Of a DNA stretch of 25,865 nt, positions 6,273 through 13,392 are shown one piece after another (position 1 is the stretch's first letter; each line of letters starts with the position of its first letter). Source of the stretch: JANNXY01 sp031409775. GTDB lineage: Bacteria; Patescibacteriota; Minisyncoccia; Phycocordibacterales; CAIZIN01. The DNA is taken from NCBI GenBank assembly GCA_031409775.1, contig JANNXY010000021.1:1-25865 (forward strand). Direction: 5' to 3'. Position numbers and translations under genes: made by a program. Below the pieces are notes generated by a model. That model searched no databases. It had not been told where the DNA came from and was given only the letters and a program-made list of their open reading frames with translations.

Positions 6273-7730
6273 ATGAAAGATAACAAAAGTTTCTATATCA
6301 CAACCACACTACCGTATGTAAATTCCGAGCTCCATGTAGGCCATGCCACCGAGCTTATTCGCGCTGATGCGATAGCGAGGTACAAGAAGCTTCATGGATT
6401 TGAGGTTTACTTTAACTCTGGCACAGACGAGCATGGTACCAAGATCAAAGATGCTGCAGAGAATTCAGGGCAGTCTCCCCAGAAACACGTTGATTTCTAT
6501 GCAGAGAAATTTAAACAAAGTGTAAATGACTTCGGTCTCGACCTAGAAACATTGCACCTCATTCGCACGACAGATTCTAAGCATGAAATCGCTGCCAAGA
6601 AATTCTGGCAGATTTGTAATGAGAATGGCTATATTTACAAGAAAAATTATCAGAGGAAGTATTGCTCTGGTTGTGAAGAAGAAAAAAATGATTCAGACCT
6701 AGTGGATGGTCGCTGTCCGATCCACGAGAACAAGGAATTAGAGTTAATCGATGAAGAAAATTACTTTTTCAAATATTCTGAATTTGGAGATGAGCTTCTG
6801 AAATTCTATGATGACAACCCTACATTTATCATCCCGGATTCTAGGATGAATGAAATGCGAAGCTTTACCCTAAGGGGGCTAAATGACTTTAGCATCTCTC
6901 GTCTCAAGTCGAAAATGCCCTGGGGAGTCGAGGTTCCAGGCGATCCGGACCATGTGATGTATGTATGGTTCGACGCTCTCACAAGCTACCTCTCGACCCT
7001 CGGCTGGCCGGATGACACTGCAAACTTCGATAAGTTCTGGGTAAATGGTAATCCTACTCAGTATTGCGGCAAGGACAACACCAGGTTCCAGGGAGTGATG
7101 TGGCAGGCGATGCTCATGGCGGCAGGGATTCGAAACTCGCATCAGATTGTAGTCAACGGATTTATTATGGGAGACGGTGGGGTAAAGATGTCCAAATCCC
7201 TCGGCAATGTCGTAGACCCCAAGGAAATTGTAAAGGATTATGGCACAGATGCCCTGCGCTATTTCGTCTTGCGAGAGCTCAATCCATTCGAGGATTCTCC
7301 ATTTAGCCACGATAGATTTAAAGAAAGTTATAATTCCGGTCTCGCTAACGGTCTCGGTAATCTAACTTCTAGAATAATGAAAATGGCCGAGACGAATCTG
7401 GATTCCATCCCCGCCTTTTCCAAGGAAAGTATAGAAAAGGGATTTGCTGGAGTGGATGAAGAAATAAAGTCTTTTAACCTTCAGAATGCTTTGAATCTAA
7501 TCTGGGCGGAGGTTCAGTTCCTGGATCAGAAAATCCAAGAAACTCAGCCATTTAAATTGGTCAAGGTGGATCCAGAATCAGGCAAGAAAATTATTGTAGA
7601 ATTAGTCCAAAGCCTTTTTGCAATCGCTGTATCACTCGAACCATTCCTCCCCGAAACCTCCAAGAAAATTCAACAGCTCATAAAAGAAAACAAATCCCCA
7701 ACCGAGCCTCTGTTTGCGAGGAAGGATTAG
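6273..7730 (+). CDS. metG: methionyl-tRNA synthetase, short form
   Basis: Class I synthetase charging tRNA-Met. It has the HIGH-type motif HVGH at residues 21-24, a zinc-knuckle insertion with CSGC...C (about 129-145), WFDALTSYLSTLGW and CGKDNTRFQGVMW, the KMSKS motif at 305-309, and an alpha-helical anticodon-binding domain to the end. At 485 aa it lacks the C-terminal EMAP/Trbp111 tRNA-binding domain of longer MetRS, which is common in reduced genomes. ATG 6273 lies 1 bp after the permease stop; no SD. One can expect monomeric function because the missing domain normally mediates dimerisation (inference). Confidence 0.97.
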   Translation: MKDNKSFYITTTLPYVNSELHVGHATELIRADAIARYKKLHGFEVYFNSGTDEHGTKIKDAAENSGQSPQKHVDFYAEKFKQSVNDFGLDLETLHLIRTTDSKHEIAAKKFWQICNENGYIYKKNYQRKYCSGCEEEKNDSDLVDGRCPIHENKELELIDEENYFFKYSEFGDELLKFYDDNPTFIIPDSRMNEMRSFTLRGLNDFSISRLKSKMPWGVEVPGDPDHVMYVWFDALTSYLSTLGWPDDTANFDKFWVNGNPTQYCGKDNTRFQGVMWQAMLMAAGIRNSHQIVVNGFIMGDGGVKMSKSLGNVVDPKEIVKDYGTDALRYFVLRELNPFEDSPFSHDRFKESYNSGLANGLGNLTSRIMKMAETNLDSIPAFSKESIEKGFAGVDEEIKSFNLQNALNLIWAEVQFLDQKIQETQPFKLVKVDPESGKKIIVELVQSLFAIAVSLEPFLPETSKKIQQLIKENKSPTEPLFARKD

Positions 7731-7739
7731 TGGTTTAGA

Positions 7740-7758
7740 TAAAAACGCCTTTTGGCGT
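7740..7758 (-). terminator. terminator of the minus-strand GNAT-like gene
   Basis: Read on the minus strand, ACGCC-AAAA-GGCGT forms a 5-bp stem (7745-7758) followed by a T run (plus-strand A's up to 7744). It lies between the convergent metG and GNAT-like genes. Confidence 0.7.
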
Positions 7759-7765
7759 GATGGGC

Positions 7766-8239
7766 TCATTGCCTCAGAAGAGACCAGACGGCCCCGGTAC
7801 AAGTAACTATTTGGTAATGATCTCCCTGTAGCGATTCGATTTGTTCTGGCTCTGGGTCGAGCATGATAATCCTTCCCAGTTTTCTGTTTCGGGCATTATT
7901 TTCAAGCTGGAAAAGCAGTTGATGATGAACTCTTTTTCGATCTCTAGGCTTGCATTTACTATCGACAACCAAGTGTTCTATATATGCTTTGCCAGAGGCG
8001 TCGCATACTGATGCAAGTATGAATCCTAAAACAATTTTTCTCTCTTTTACGATCTCATGGGAGATCAAACAGATATTTCTTTGTCCTTTCGAAGCCAATC
8101 CATTTGATGGTTCAATCCATAATCGAAGCAATGGGTTTGTCCAACAGGAATTGTTTCTGTATCGCTCAGCATTATGTGCAATTGCAAAGAGCATAATGAA
8201 ATTGAGGTCATTTTCTAACATTGTTCTGATTTCAATCAT
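7766..8239 (-). CDS. GNAT-like acetyltransferase (divergent)
   Basis: 157 aa. The N-terminus MIEIRTMLENDLNFIMLF resembles the first strand/helix of GNAT proteins. The middle GFILASVCDASGKAYIEHLVVDSKCKPRDRKRVHHQLLFQLENNARN matches the beta4-beta5-alpha3 core, with acetyl-CoA loop R/QxxGxG/A replaced by KPRDRK. Loss of the glycines makes catalysis uncertain. It could be a binding-only or degenerate member. It is encoded alone on the minus strand between metG and tatD, with its own terminator. Substrate unknown. Confidence 0.6.
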   Translation of the reverse strand: MIEIRTMLENDLNFIMLFAIAHNAERYRNNSCWTNPLLRLWIEPSNGLASKGQRNICLISHEIVKERKIVLGFILASVCDASGKAYIEHLVVDSKCKPRDRKRVHHQLLFQLENNARNRKLGRIIMLDPEPEQIESLQGDHYQIVTCTGAVWSLLRQ

Positions 8240-8265
8240 ATCTGGTTAACATATTACATTTAATG

Positions 8266-8271
8266 TATATT
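8266..8271 (+). promoter_or_regulatory. -10 box adjoining the tatD start
   Basis: TATATT ends 7 bases before the ATG at 8279 and 1 base before the ATG at 8273. The spacing would give a leaderless mRNA starting at 8279. No SD is present. Confidence 0.45.
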
Positions 8272-8272
8272 T

Positions 8273-9043
8273 ATGCAAATGAAAGAATCAACATATTTCG
8301 ACATCCATGCCCATACCCAGTTCCCGCAGTTTGATATTGACAGGGAACAAGTGATCAGTCGTGCCGAGGAGGCAGGGATAGGGGTAATCAATGTAGGCAC
8401 AGATCGGGTCATATCAGAGAAAGCGATAGGGCTCGCAGAACAGAACGAGAACATGTACGCCATAGTAGGGCTTCATCCGACTCATGCAGATGAAGTTTTT
8501 GACTATGATTTCTATAAACAGTTGGCGAGGCATCCCAAGGTAGTTGCAATAGGTGAGTGTGGGATTGACTTGTTCAGAGCAGATGAGGCAAGTCTCACAA
8601 AGCAAATAGAAATATTTGAAGCACATTTACAAATTGCACAGGAATTAAACAAACCTGTCATGCTTCATATCCGCAACGCATACACAGAATCTTTAGAGGT
8701 CCTACAGAAATTCCCTGATGTTAAATGTAATGTGCATTTCTTTGCTGGGGATATTGAAATTGCTAAGAAGTTTCTAGATCTCGGGCATACTTTGTCATTT
8801 ACCGGAGCTATAACTTTCCCCAAAGCCGAGCAGTATATCGAAGTGATTAAATCAGTTCCCCTTGACCGTATCATGGCCGAGACGGATTGCCCATTTGTCG
8901 CACCTGTACCGTATCGTGGGGAGCGTTGCGAGCCTAGTCATGTACTGGAAGTTTACAAGAAGATCGCAGAAATAAAGAATTTGTATCTAGAAGATGTTGC
9001 AAAGCAAATTAGGGAGAATGTGAGGAGGGTGTTTGCAATTTAG
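8273..9043 (+). CDS. tatD: TatD-family metal-dependent hydrolase / DNase
   Basis: 256 aa TIM-barrel amidohydrolase. Metal ligands are visible in the right order: FDIHAHTQF (HxH near the N-terminus), IGECGIDLFR (bridging Glu), VMLHIRNA (His), VHFFAG (His) and AETDCPFVAPVPYRG (Asp). GLHPTHADE also fits. Family members are 3'-5' exonucleases acting in DNA repair or turnover. ATG 8273 and ATG 8279 are both possible; MKESTYFDIHAH from 8279 is the more typical N-terminus and fits a leaderless start. It lies 136 bp before rpsF and may be co-transcribed with it. Confidence 0.93.
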   Translation: MQMKESTYFDIHAHTQFPQFDIDREQVISRAEEAGIGVINVGTDRVISEKAIGLAEQNENMYAIVGLHPTHADEVFDYDFYKQLARHPKVVAIGECGIDLFRADEASLTKQIEIFEAHLQIAQELNKPVMLHIRNAYTESLEVLQKFPDVKCNVHFFAGDIEIAKKFLDLGHTLSFTGAITFPKAEQYIEVIKSVPLDRIMAETDCPFVAPVPYRGERCEPSHVLEVYKKIAEIKNLYLEDVAKQIRENVRRVFAI

Positions 9044-9050
9044 GCTAAAT

Positions 9051-9170
9051 GTGGTAGTCTAACCACTCGAAGGAATCCCTAGGAAGCACCAGTGTTATCC
9101 AAGCACTGATTCTATTTCTTTATTAAGTCCGCCTCAGGCGGAAGAGGCAACCTAGGGTAACCCCTTCGAG
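9051..9170 (+). promoter_or_regulatory. structured rpsF leader, candidate S6:S18 autoregulatory RNA
   Basis: CTCGAAGG (9066-9073) pairs perfectly with CCTTCGAG (9163-9170), and CCCTAGG (9077-9083) with CCTAGGG (9151-9157). Together they leave an asymmetric internal loop AAT / TAACC. Inside are the hairpins CAGTGTT (9090-9096)/AGCACTG (9102-9108) and TCCGCC (9128-9133)/GGCGGA (9137-9142). GTGGT/ACCAC (9051-9066) is a competing hairpin. The closing stem ends 9 bp before the rpsF ATG. Known S6:S18 leaders use two helices around a C-rich bulge that mimics the rRNA site. The position before rpsF-ssb-rpsR is exactly right; the binding claim is inference. Confidence 0.65.
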
Positions 9171-9179
9171 CAAATACAT

Positions 9180-9632
9180 ATGGATAAAGATGAAATAACA
9201 ACCAAGGTTTATGAGCTTGGAGTTCAGATAGTACCAGATATCGGGGAGGAGAAAGTAGCAGAGGTTTGGGCGGACTTGAAGTCAATCGTAAGCAAGGCCA
9301 AAGGCACAGAATTGAGCGAAGGTTCACCAGAGCTTGTCGACCTAGCTTACACCATGGTCAAGCATGTGGCTGGCAAGAACAAGCGATACGATACTGCGTA
9401 TTTCGCTTGGGTCAAGTTTGAAGTAAACCCAGAAGCTATTGCAAATATGAACGAACTCTCCGAAGCCAACCAGTACGTTCTACGTTCAATGATAATAAAG
9501 ACAGTTAGAGAGAACACTCTATTCGGGCACAAATACTCCGAAGACGGCACTCGCAAAGAAGTCCTTATCGCTGCACCAGAGGCAGGCAAGGCTCCCGATG
9601 TAGACAAGCCAGCCCCTGAATTGGTAGTATAG
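9180..9632 (+). CDS. rpsF: 30S ribosomal protein bS6
   Basis: 150 aa. The middle and second half carry the bS6 core (KRYDTAYFAWVKFEVNPEAIANMNELSEANQYVLRSMIIKTV), with VYELGVQIVPDIGEEKV as the first strand and helix. The C-terminal extension after about residue 118 (ALAAPEAG-type, Pro/Ala/Glu-rich) is low-complexity and probably flexible. bS6 binds bS18 on the platform of the small subunit. First gene of rpsF-ssb-rpsR; ATG 9180 follows the leader stem without an SD. Confidence 0.93.
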   Translation: MDKDEITTKVYELGVQIVPDIGEEKVAEVWADLKSIVSKAKGTELSEGSPELVDLAYTMVKHVAGKNKRYDTAYFAWVKFEVNPEAIANMNELSEANQYVLRSMIIKTVRENTLFGHKYSEDGTRKEVLIAAPEAGKAPDVDKPAPELVV

Positions 9633-9679
9633 TAGTATTACTAAAAGCCATAAGCTAACACCTAATCACTAATAATTAT

Positions 9680-10150
9680 ATGTATCTAAACAAGGCAATG
9701 CTCTACGGTAACCTTACTCGCGATCCAGAGCTCAAGGCTCTACCATCGGGTATCAAGGTCACTACGTTCTCTCTCGCTACCAACAGGGCTTACAAAGACA
9801 AAGACGGTCGCAAGCAGGAGTCAGTCGAGTATCATAACCTAGTTGCGTTTGGCAAGCAGGCAGAGCTCATCGCCCAGTACCTCAAGAAAGGCCGATCAGT
9901 GTTCGTAGAAGGCCGAATCCAGACACGTTCATGGGACGGCCAGGATGGCAAGAAGAACTACCGCACCGAGATAGTTGTAGACAATTTCCAGTTCGGACCC
10001 CAAGCTCCTGGTACTGGCGCTCCAGCATCATCTGCATCATCTGCATCATCTTTTGCTCCAAGCAAAGATATACCAAAGCAAGAAGAGCCTCCGATGGATT
10101 CTATCCAGTATCCAGAAGAAGACATCAACCCAGACGATATACCATTTTAA
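9680..10150 (+). CDS. ssb: single-stranded DNA-binding protein
   Basis: 156 aa. OB-fold domain about residues 1-108 (LNKAMLYGNLTRDPELKALPSG, TTFSLATNRAYKD, SVEYHNLVAFGKQAELIAQYLKKG, FVEGRIQTRSW), a short linker, then an acidic tip ending DINPDDIPF, the partner-docking C-terminus of bacterial SSBs. The linker includes a threefold 9-bp repeat (about 10022-10049) encoding ASS repeats, a possible length-variable stretch. It lies between rpsF and rpsR as in many bacteria. No SD. Confidence 0.97.
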   Translation: MYLNKAMLYGNLTRDPELKALPSGIKVTTFSLATNRAYKDKDGRKQESVEYHNLVAFGKQAELIAQYLKKGRSVFVEGRIQTRSWDGQDGKKNYRTEIVVDNFQFGPQAPGTGAPASSASSASSFAPSKDIPKQEEPPMDSIQYPEEDINPDDIPF

Positions 10151-10163
10151 AATAAATAAAACC

Positions 10164-10373
10164 ATGAACAACAGCAAACAATGCTTCTTTACCAAAGAAG
10201 GAATCAATCATATCGATTACAAAGACACTGCAATCCTAAAGAAATTTGTGAACCCATACGGACGTATGGTAGCGAGGAAGCGTACAGGTGTATCCGCCAA
10301 AATGCAGCGAGAGCTAGCACAGGCTATCAAACGTGCTAGGTACATGGGGCTACTTCCGTTCGTAGCTAGATAG
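10164..10373 (+). CDS. rpsR: 30S ribosomal protein bS18
   Basis: 69 aa from ATG 10164. The core is IDYKDTAILKKFVNPYGRMVARKRTGVSAKMQRELAQAIKRARYMGLLPFV, unmistakably bS18 with its basic C-terminal helices. A longer frame upstream (from 10053) reads inside ssb and is not the start. It lies 13 bp after ssb and completes the rpsF-ssb-rpsR operon. bS18 pairs with bS6, so both partners of the proposed leader are encoded in this operon. No SD (AATAAATAAAACC upstream). Confidence 0.97.
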   Translation: MNNSKQCFFTKEGINHIDYKDTAILKKFVNPYGRMVARKRTGVSAKMQRELAQAIKRARYMGLLPFVAR

Positions 10374-10392
10374 CTTGCAGGCCCACGTATAG

Positions 10393-10401
10393 TGGTATAA
10401 T
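10393..10401 (+). promoter_or_regulatory. extended -10 promoter for the DUF5667-like gene (leaderless)
   Basis: TGG-TATAAT (10393-10401) ends 6 bases before ATG 10408, so transcription would start at or within a base of the A of the ATG. Confidence 0.75.
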
Positions 10402-10407
10402 AAATGC

Positions 10408-10827
10408 ATGAGACTATTTATACTAATTCTCTTGATAGGGACCCTGTTCATAGCGATCATGGCTGATAGCGCACACCCGGGGAGTTATCTATACCAAGTC
10501 AAAATATATGGTAACGAGAAAGTCATAGAAGCATTCTCTATAGGCAAGCAGGCTCGAGCCGAGAATAGTCTGCGCATGCTGAGCCATAGGATAGGGGACA
10601 TACGCTACCTAGTAGCTGACCCGTCACTTGTACCAGTGTATGCCCCACTAATTAAAAAAAGCATTGGGGAAAGCCAAGCCCAAGTCGAGTCATATGTGAA
10701 TTCCCAAGAAGCACTAGATCCAGATATAGCATCCTACAACGACATCGTTCGTAGCTACAACGAACTCATGTCCAGGAATCAGGCGGTACTGTCTTCTTTC
10801 TATAGAGAAACTATAGATTACCCGTAG
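10408..10827 (+). CDS. DUF5667-like secreted or anchored protein
   Basis: 139 aa. A hydrophobic N-terminus of about 18 residues (LFILILLIGTLFIAIM) is a signal peptide or anchor. The segment PGSYLYQVKIYGNEKVIEAFSIGKQARAENSLRMLSHRIGDIRYL resembles DUF5667 (P-x-S-x-LYxxK...E, then a helix ending in R-x-x-x-L), a helical extracytoplasmic domain frequent in CPR. The remainder is predicted helical. It has its own promoter and converges on efp with stop codons abutting (10827/10828). Function unknown. Confidence 0.7.
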   Translation: MRLFILILLIGTLFIAIMADSAHPGSYLYQVKIYGNEKVIEAFSIGKQARAENSLRMLSHRIGDIRYLVADPSLVPVYAPLIKKSIGESQAQVESYVNSQEALDPDIASYNDIVRSYNELMSRNQAVLSSFYRETIDYP

Positions 10828-11412
10828 TTATTTGGTAACGCGTTCTACATACTCGTCTAGCTCGGTATTGATACGGATTATGTCACCTTCGTTTACAAAC
10901 AGGGGGGCGTTGATCTCTGCACCGGTTTCGAGCTTGACTACTTTGTTACCTCCACGGGCTGTATCACCTTTGATACCCGGTGGAGCTTCTACCACCTTTA
11001 GGTCTACCTTTACGGGAGTCTTTACGCCTATTATCCTCTCGTCTTCGTCTTCGCCGAATGTGAGTATCTCTACCATAGAGTTAGCCTTCATGTATTTGAT
11101 AGCATTGCCGATGAGTTTTACATCGAGCTTGAATCTCTTGCTAGGATCCTTTTCTTCGCAGAACCAGCTTTCTCCCTTGGTGGTAAATAGGAATTTAATC
11201 CCGCGCTTGCCGATCTCGGCTTCTTCTACCTTGTCAGATCCATGGAAAGTCATCTCGGTCATAGCCCCAGTGATAAGGTTCTTTAGCTTGGTCTTGTTCT
11301 GGGGTTTCCTCTGCTGCATGCGGAATATATGCGCGTCGATCACTTCGTATGGATCACCATCCATGATGATAAATCTGCGGTTCAATATTTCGTTGTATTC
11401 AAGCATTGCCAT
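10828..11412 (-). CDS. efp: translation elongation factor P
   Basis: 194 aa, three beta-barrel domains: LEYNEILNRRFIIMDGDPYEVIDAHIF (domain I), then KLKNLITGAMTEMTFHGSDKVEEAEI, and the C-terminal GIKGDTARGGNKVVKLETGAEINAPLFVNEGDIIRINT, which contains the EF-P signature. It relieves ribosome stalling at polyproline. The tip loop reads RMQQRKPQNKTKL where canonical EF-P has KPGKGQAFARVKL, so the modified lysine position appears to be Gln followed by Arg, giving a non-canonical tip. Two start Mets are possible (11412 and 11406). It overlaps nothing and converges on the DUF5667-like gene. Confidence 0.95.
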   Translation of the reverse strand: MAMLEYNEILNRRFIIMDGDPYEVIDAHIFRMQQRKPQNKTKLKNLITGAMTEMTFHGSDKVEEAEIGKRGIKFLFTTKGESWFCEEKDPSKRFKLDVKLIGNAIKYMKANSMVEILTFGEDEDERIIGVKTPVKVDLKVVEAPPGIKGDTARGGNKVVKLETGAEINAPLFVNEGDIIRINTELDEYVERVTK

Positions 11413-11445
11413 AGGGGTAGTTATTAGTTGGAAGTTAATAGTTGA

Positions 11446-11483
11446 TAGACCAATACTTTAGCAGATAAGAGGGGATTGGTCTA
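11446..11483. other. 9-bp inverted repeat between toxin and efp
   Basis: TAGACCAAT (11446-11454) and ATTGGTCTA (11475-11483) are perfect inverted copies with a 20-base spacer. On the plus strand a TTTTT follows, but no plus-strand gene precedes it. It may be a bidirectional terminator or an operator region upstream of efp. The role is not determined. Confidence 0.45.
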
Positions 11484-11487
11484 GTTT

Positions 11488-11751
11488 TTACCTATACGCG
11501 TGATCATGGTCCCCAATAAGTAGAAGTTCGGCACGATTTGATTCCTTGAAATCGAAAGTGATTCGGATTTTGTAATTTACATAGAAAGCATAAGCACCTT
11601 TGGTTCTACCACCGAGCTTGTGGACTTTGAGTGCTTGGTGATTATCTCTATTTAGAAACATTGCAATTTTTTCCTTGACCTCTACTTTCAGGTTTGGATC
11701 AAGTTTTTTATAAATCCGAATAAAGTTCGGAGCGTATTCAATCTCGAGCAT
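11488..11751 (-). CDS. RelE/ParE-superfamily toxin
   Basis: 87 aa from ATG 11751 (MLEIEYAPNFIRIYKKLDPNLK). The fold pattern is RelE/ParE-like: a first strand, two helices (FIRIYKKL..., KVEVKEKIAMFL), then HQALKVHKLGGRTKGAYAFYVNYKIRITFDF and LLLIGDHDHAYR, with the end ...G.HD..Y typical of the YafQ/RelE group of mRNA interferases. An upstream in-frame ATG (11778) would overlap the antitoxin; 11751 is preferred because it follows the antitoxin TAA by one base. Likely cleaves mRNA at the ribosome; activity unproven. Confidence 0.85.
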   Translation of the reverse strand: MLEIEYAPNFIRIYKKLDPNLKVEVKEKIAMFLNRDNHQALKVHKLGGRTKGAYAFYVNYKIRITFDFKESNRAELLLIGDHDHAYR

Positions 11752-11752
11752 A

Positions 11753-11974
11753 TTATTCGAAGCCTTTAGCCAGTTCATCTAGATCTCCAACTAATCCTTT
11801 GCCATCCTTTATCTCTTGGCGAGCCTGGTTGATCTGTCTTATAAATTCATCTTCCTTGTACCTCTTTATGGCAGTACGGACTAGGTCGGCTTTGCTGGAT
11901 GCATTGCCAATTTTCACTTGGGTTTCTAGGAAATCATTGAGGGATTCATCTATAGGGACGGTGATGGTAGTCAT
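11753..11974 (-). CDS. ribbon-helix-helix antitoxin (ParD/CopG-like)
   Basis: 73 aa. The N-terminal MTTITVPIDESLNDFLETQVKIGNASSKADLVRTAIKRYKE is a ribbon-helix-helix DNA-binding domain (beta strand, helix, then the G-x-x-x-S-x-A-D-L-V-R-x-A second helix). The C-terminal half (about 40-73), charged and likely disordered when free, should wrap the toxin. First gene of a two-gene operon, 1 bp from the toxin. Palindromes covering the promoter (11983-12012) suggest autorepression. Confidence 0.87.
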   Translation of the reverse strand: MTTITVPIDESLNDFLETQVKIGNASSKADLVRTAIKRYKEDEFIRQINQARQEIKDGKGLVGDLDELAKGFE

Positions 11975-11982
11975 AGAATTGG

Positions 11983-12030
11983 ATTACTAAGTAATAGTAC
12001 TATCATATAGTAGGCCGTAATTGATGTCAA
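11983..12030 (-). promoter_or_regulatory. sigma70 promoter and palindromic operator of the toxin-antitoxin operon
   Basis: On the minus strand TTGACA (12030-12025) and TATGAT (12007-12002) are separated by exactly 17 bp. The -10 lies inside the inverted repeat TACTAT-CAT-ATAGTA (11998-12012), and a second palindrome ATTACTAAGTAAT (11983-11995) sits just downstream. This layout is expected for a RHH repressor that blocks its own promoter. Confidence 0.8.
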
Positions 12031-12115
12031 ATTACCTAGGGGTATTTACATTTTCATAAATATTGCTAGTATGTCTTCAGAAAACGAACAATAAAACCCT
12101 GCACCTTAATAAACA

Positions 12116-13339
12116 ATGAAAACTACAATACTGACTATCTTTTTTGCTTTTTGCACTGCTATTTTCGCTGCTACAGATTACGAGTTTCAGCATAAATTCT
12201 CTTTCCCAGTTGATCCATATGAAGATCATTCTTTCAGTGATGGAGGTTTCGGTACCGGGTTCGTATCGCCTAGAACAGGAAATACTGTCTATCATATGGC
12301 CGAGGATTGGCATAGGAAAACCAGTACAACCTTTGGTAGGAAAGTATATGCAATTGCTGACGGAGTTGTAACTATGGTAAAGGAATTAGATGGAACAGCT
12401 CCTGATGATTTCAATACCGAAATCCATGTTGAGCATACCTTACCGAATGGTATAAAAATTGAAGCAGTCTATAACCACCTAAGCAAGGCACTTTATAAAG
12501 AAGGCTGGAAATGCGACCGAGGTGATGCAATTGGAGAAATAGGAGATGGAAACGGCAAATGGCCAACACACTTACACTTCGAGATTCGCAAGGCCGGAAT
12601 TGGAAAGACAAGAAAAAATCCATATGCATCGCTACTGAACAAACTCGAACCGAGCAGTAGTTCATATAGTTCAGCTCGAGACTATTTCTGTCCGTCACTA
12701 TTGATCTCTGATTTTGCCAAAGAGAAAGTCATTTTTCTTACCGATAGGAGTGTTACCTGGGATTATTTCATCGTCGATGATTTTGCCCGATTTAGTACAG
12801 CGTATGTTGTCTATAGAGGAAAGAATTATAGCCTGACTCAGGCATTCCAGAAAGGATACGTATCTGTTGTCTATTTCCAGGATTCAAAAAATAAAAGTAT
12901 CTGGATCCCAGATACTGGCAGAACACGTCACTTTAGACCAAATGTTGAGTACAGGATCAGAGCGAAGAAGGATGGCATAGAGTTACATATTCCCATTTGT
13001 CTTAATTATGGTGGTTTTGACGATAGCGAAGAAAATGGAAAAAGTCAGAGAAAGTTAGTGATGGAAAGTTATGCAAGGGTTGATCTGATCAATTTTCTGA
13101 ATGCCTACAATAGCTTGTATCATCTGGAGCCAGATCCAATTAAGGACATGGCGAAAAATAATCCGCAATGGTATGTAAACAAATACCGATACTATCGGAG
13201 TAAGAAAGATTACGATGATGGAGAATCTTACGAGGTGATCATAGCTCAGTACAAAAAGACTCCGATTATTCGCTTCATCCACCCAAATGGAGAATTGAAC
13301 GAAAAGAGGGTATTTGTAAATCCTAACATTAGTCAGTAG
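12116..13339 (+). CDS. secreted M23-family (LytM-like) peptidase domain protein
   Basis: 407 aa. Signal peptide of about 19 residues (MKTTILTIFFAFCTAIFAA). The M23 fold follows: HMAEDWHR (H..D zinc ligands), VYAIADGVVTMVKE, VYNHLSKAL, GDAIGEIGDGNGKWPTHLHFEIR with the HxH motif HLH. Such enzymes cut peptidoglycan cross-bridges or act as lytic modulators. The C-terminal ~220 residues (after SSSSYSSARDYF) are not recognised and look like a mixed beta domain. It is flanked by toxin-antitoxin modules, suggesting an accessory island. ATG 12116 has no SD. A terminator follows. Confidence 0.87.
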   Translation: MKTTILTIFFAFCTAIFAATDYEFQHKFSFPVDPYEDHSFSDGGFGTGFVSPRTGNTVYHMAEDWHRKTSTTFGRKVYAIADGVVTMVKELDGTAPDDFNTEIHVEHTLPNGIKIEAVYNHLSKALYKEGWKCDRGDAIGEIGDGNGKWPTHLHFEIRKAGIGKTRKNPYASLLNKLEPSSSSYSSARDYFCPSLLISDFAKEKVIFLTDRSVTWDYFIVDDFARFSTAYVVYRGKNYSLTQAFQKGYVSVVYFQDSKNKSIWIPDTGRTRHFRPNVEYRIRAKKDGIELHIPICLNYGGFDDSEENGKSQRKLVMESYARVDLINFLNAYNSLYHLEPDPIKDMAKNNPQWYVNKYRYYRSKKDYDDGESYEVIIAQYKKTPIIRFIHPNGELNEKRVFVNPNISQ

Positions 13340-13348
13340 TTTCATTGC

Positions 13349-13376
13349 CTTGGGTATGTACAAAACCCAAGTTTTT
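13349..13376 (+). terminator. terminator after the M23 peptidase gene
   Basis: CTTGGGT (13349-13355) pairs with ACCCAAG (13365-13371) around a 9-base loop, followed by TTTTT. Confidence 0.85.
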
Positions 13377-13392
13377 ATCTAATATAAACATA

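Noticed and set aside
10053..10163. upstream extension of the bS18 frame
   Set aside because: It lies inside ssb and is not similar to bS18; the ATG at 10164 fits the protein family.
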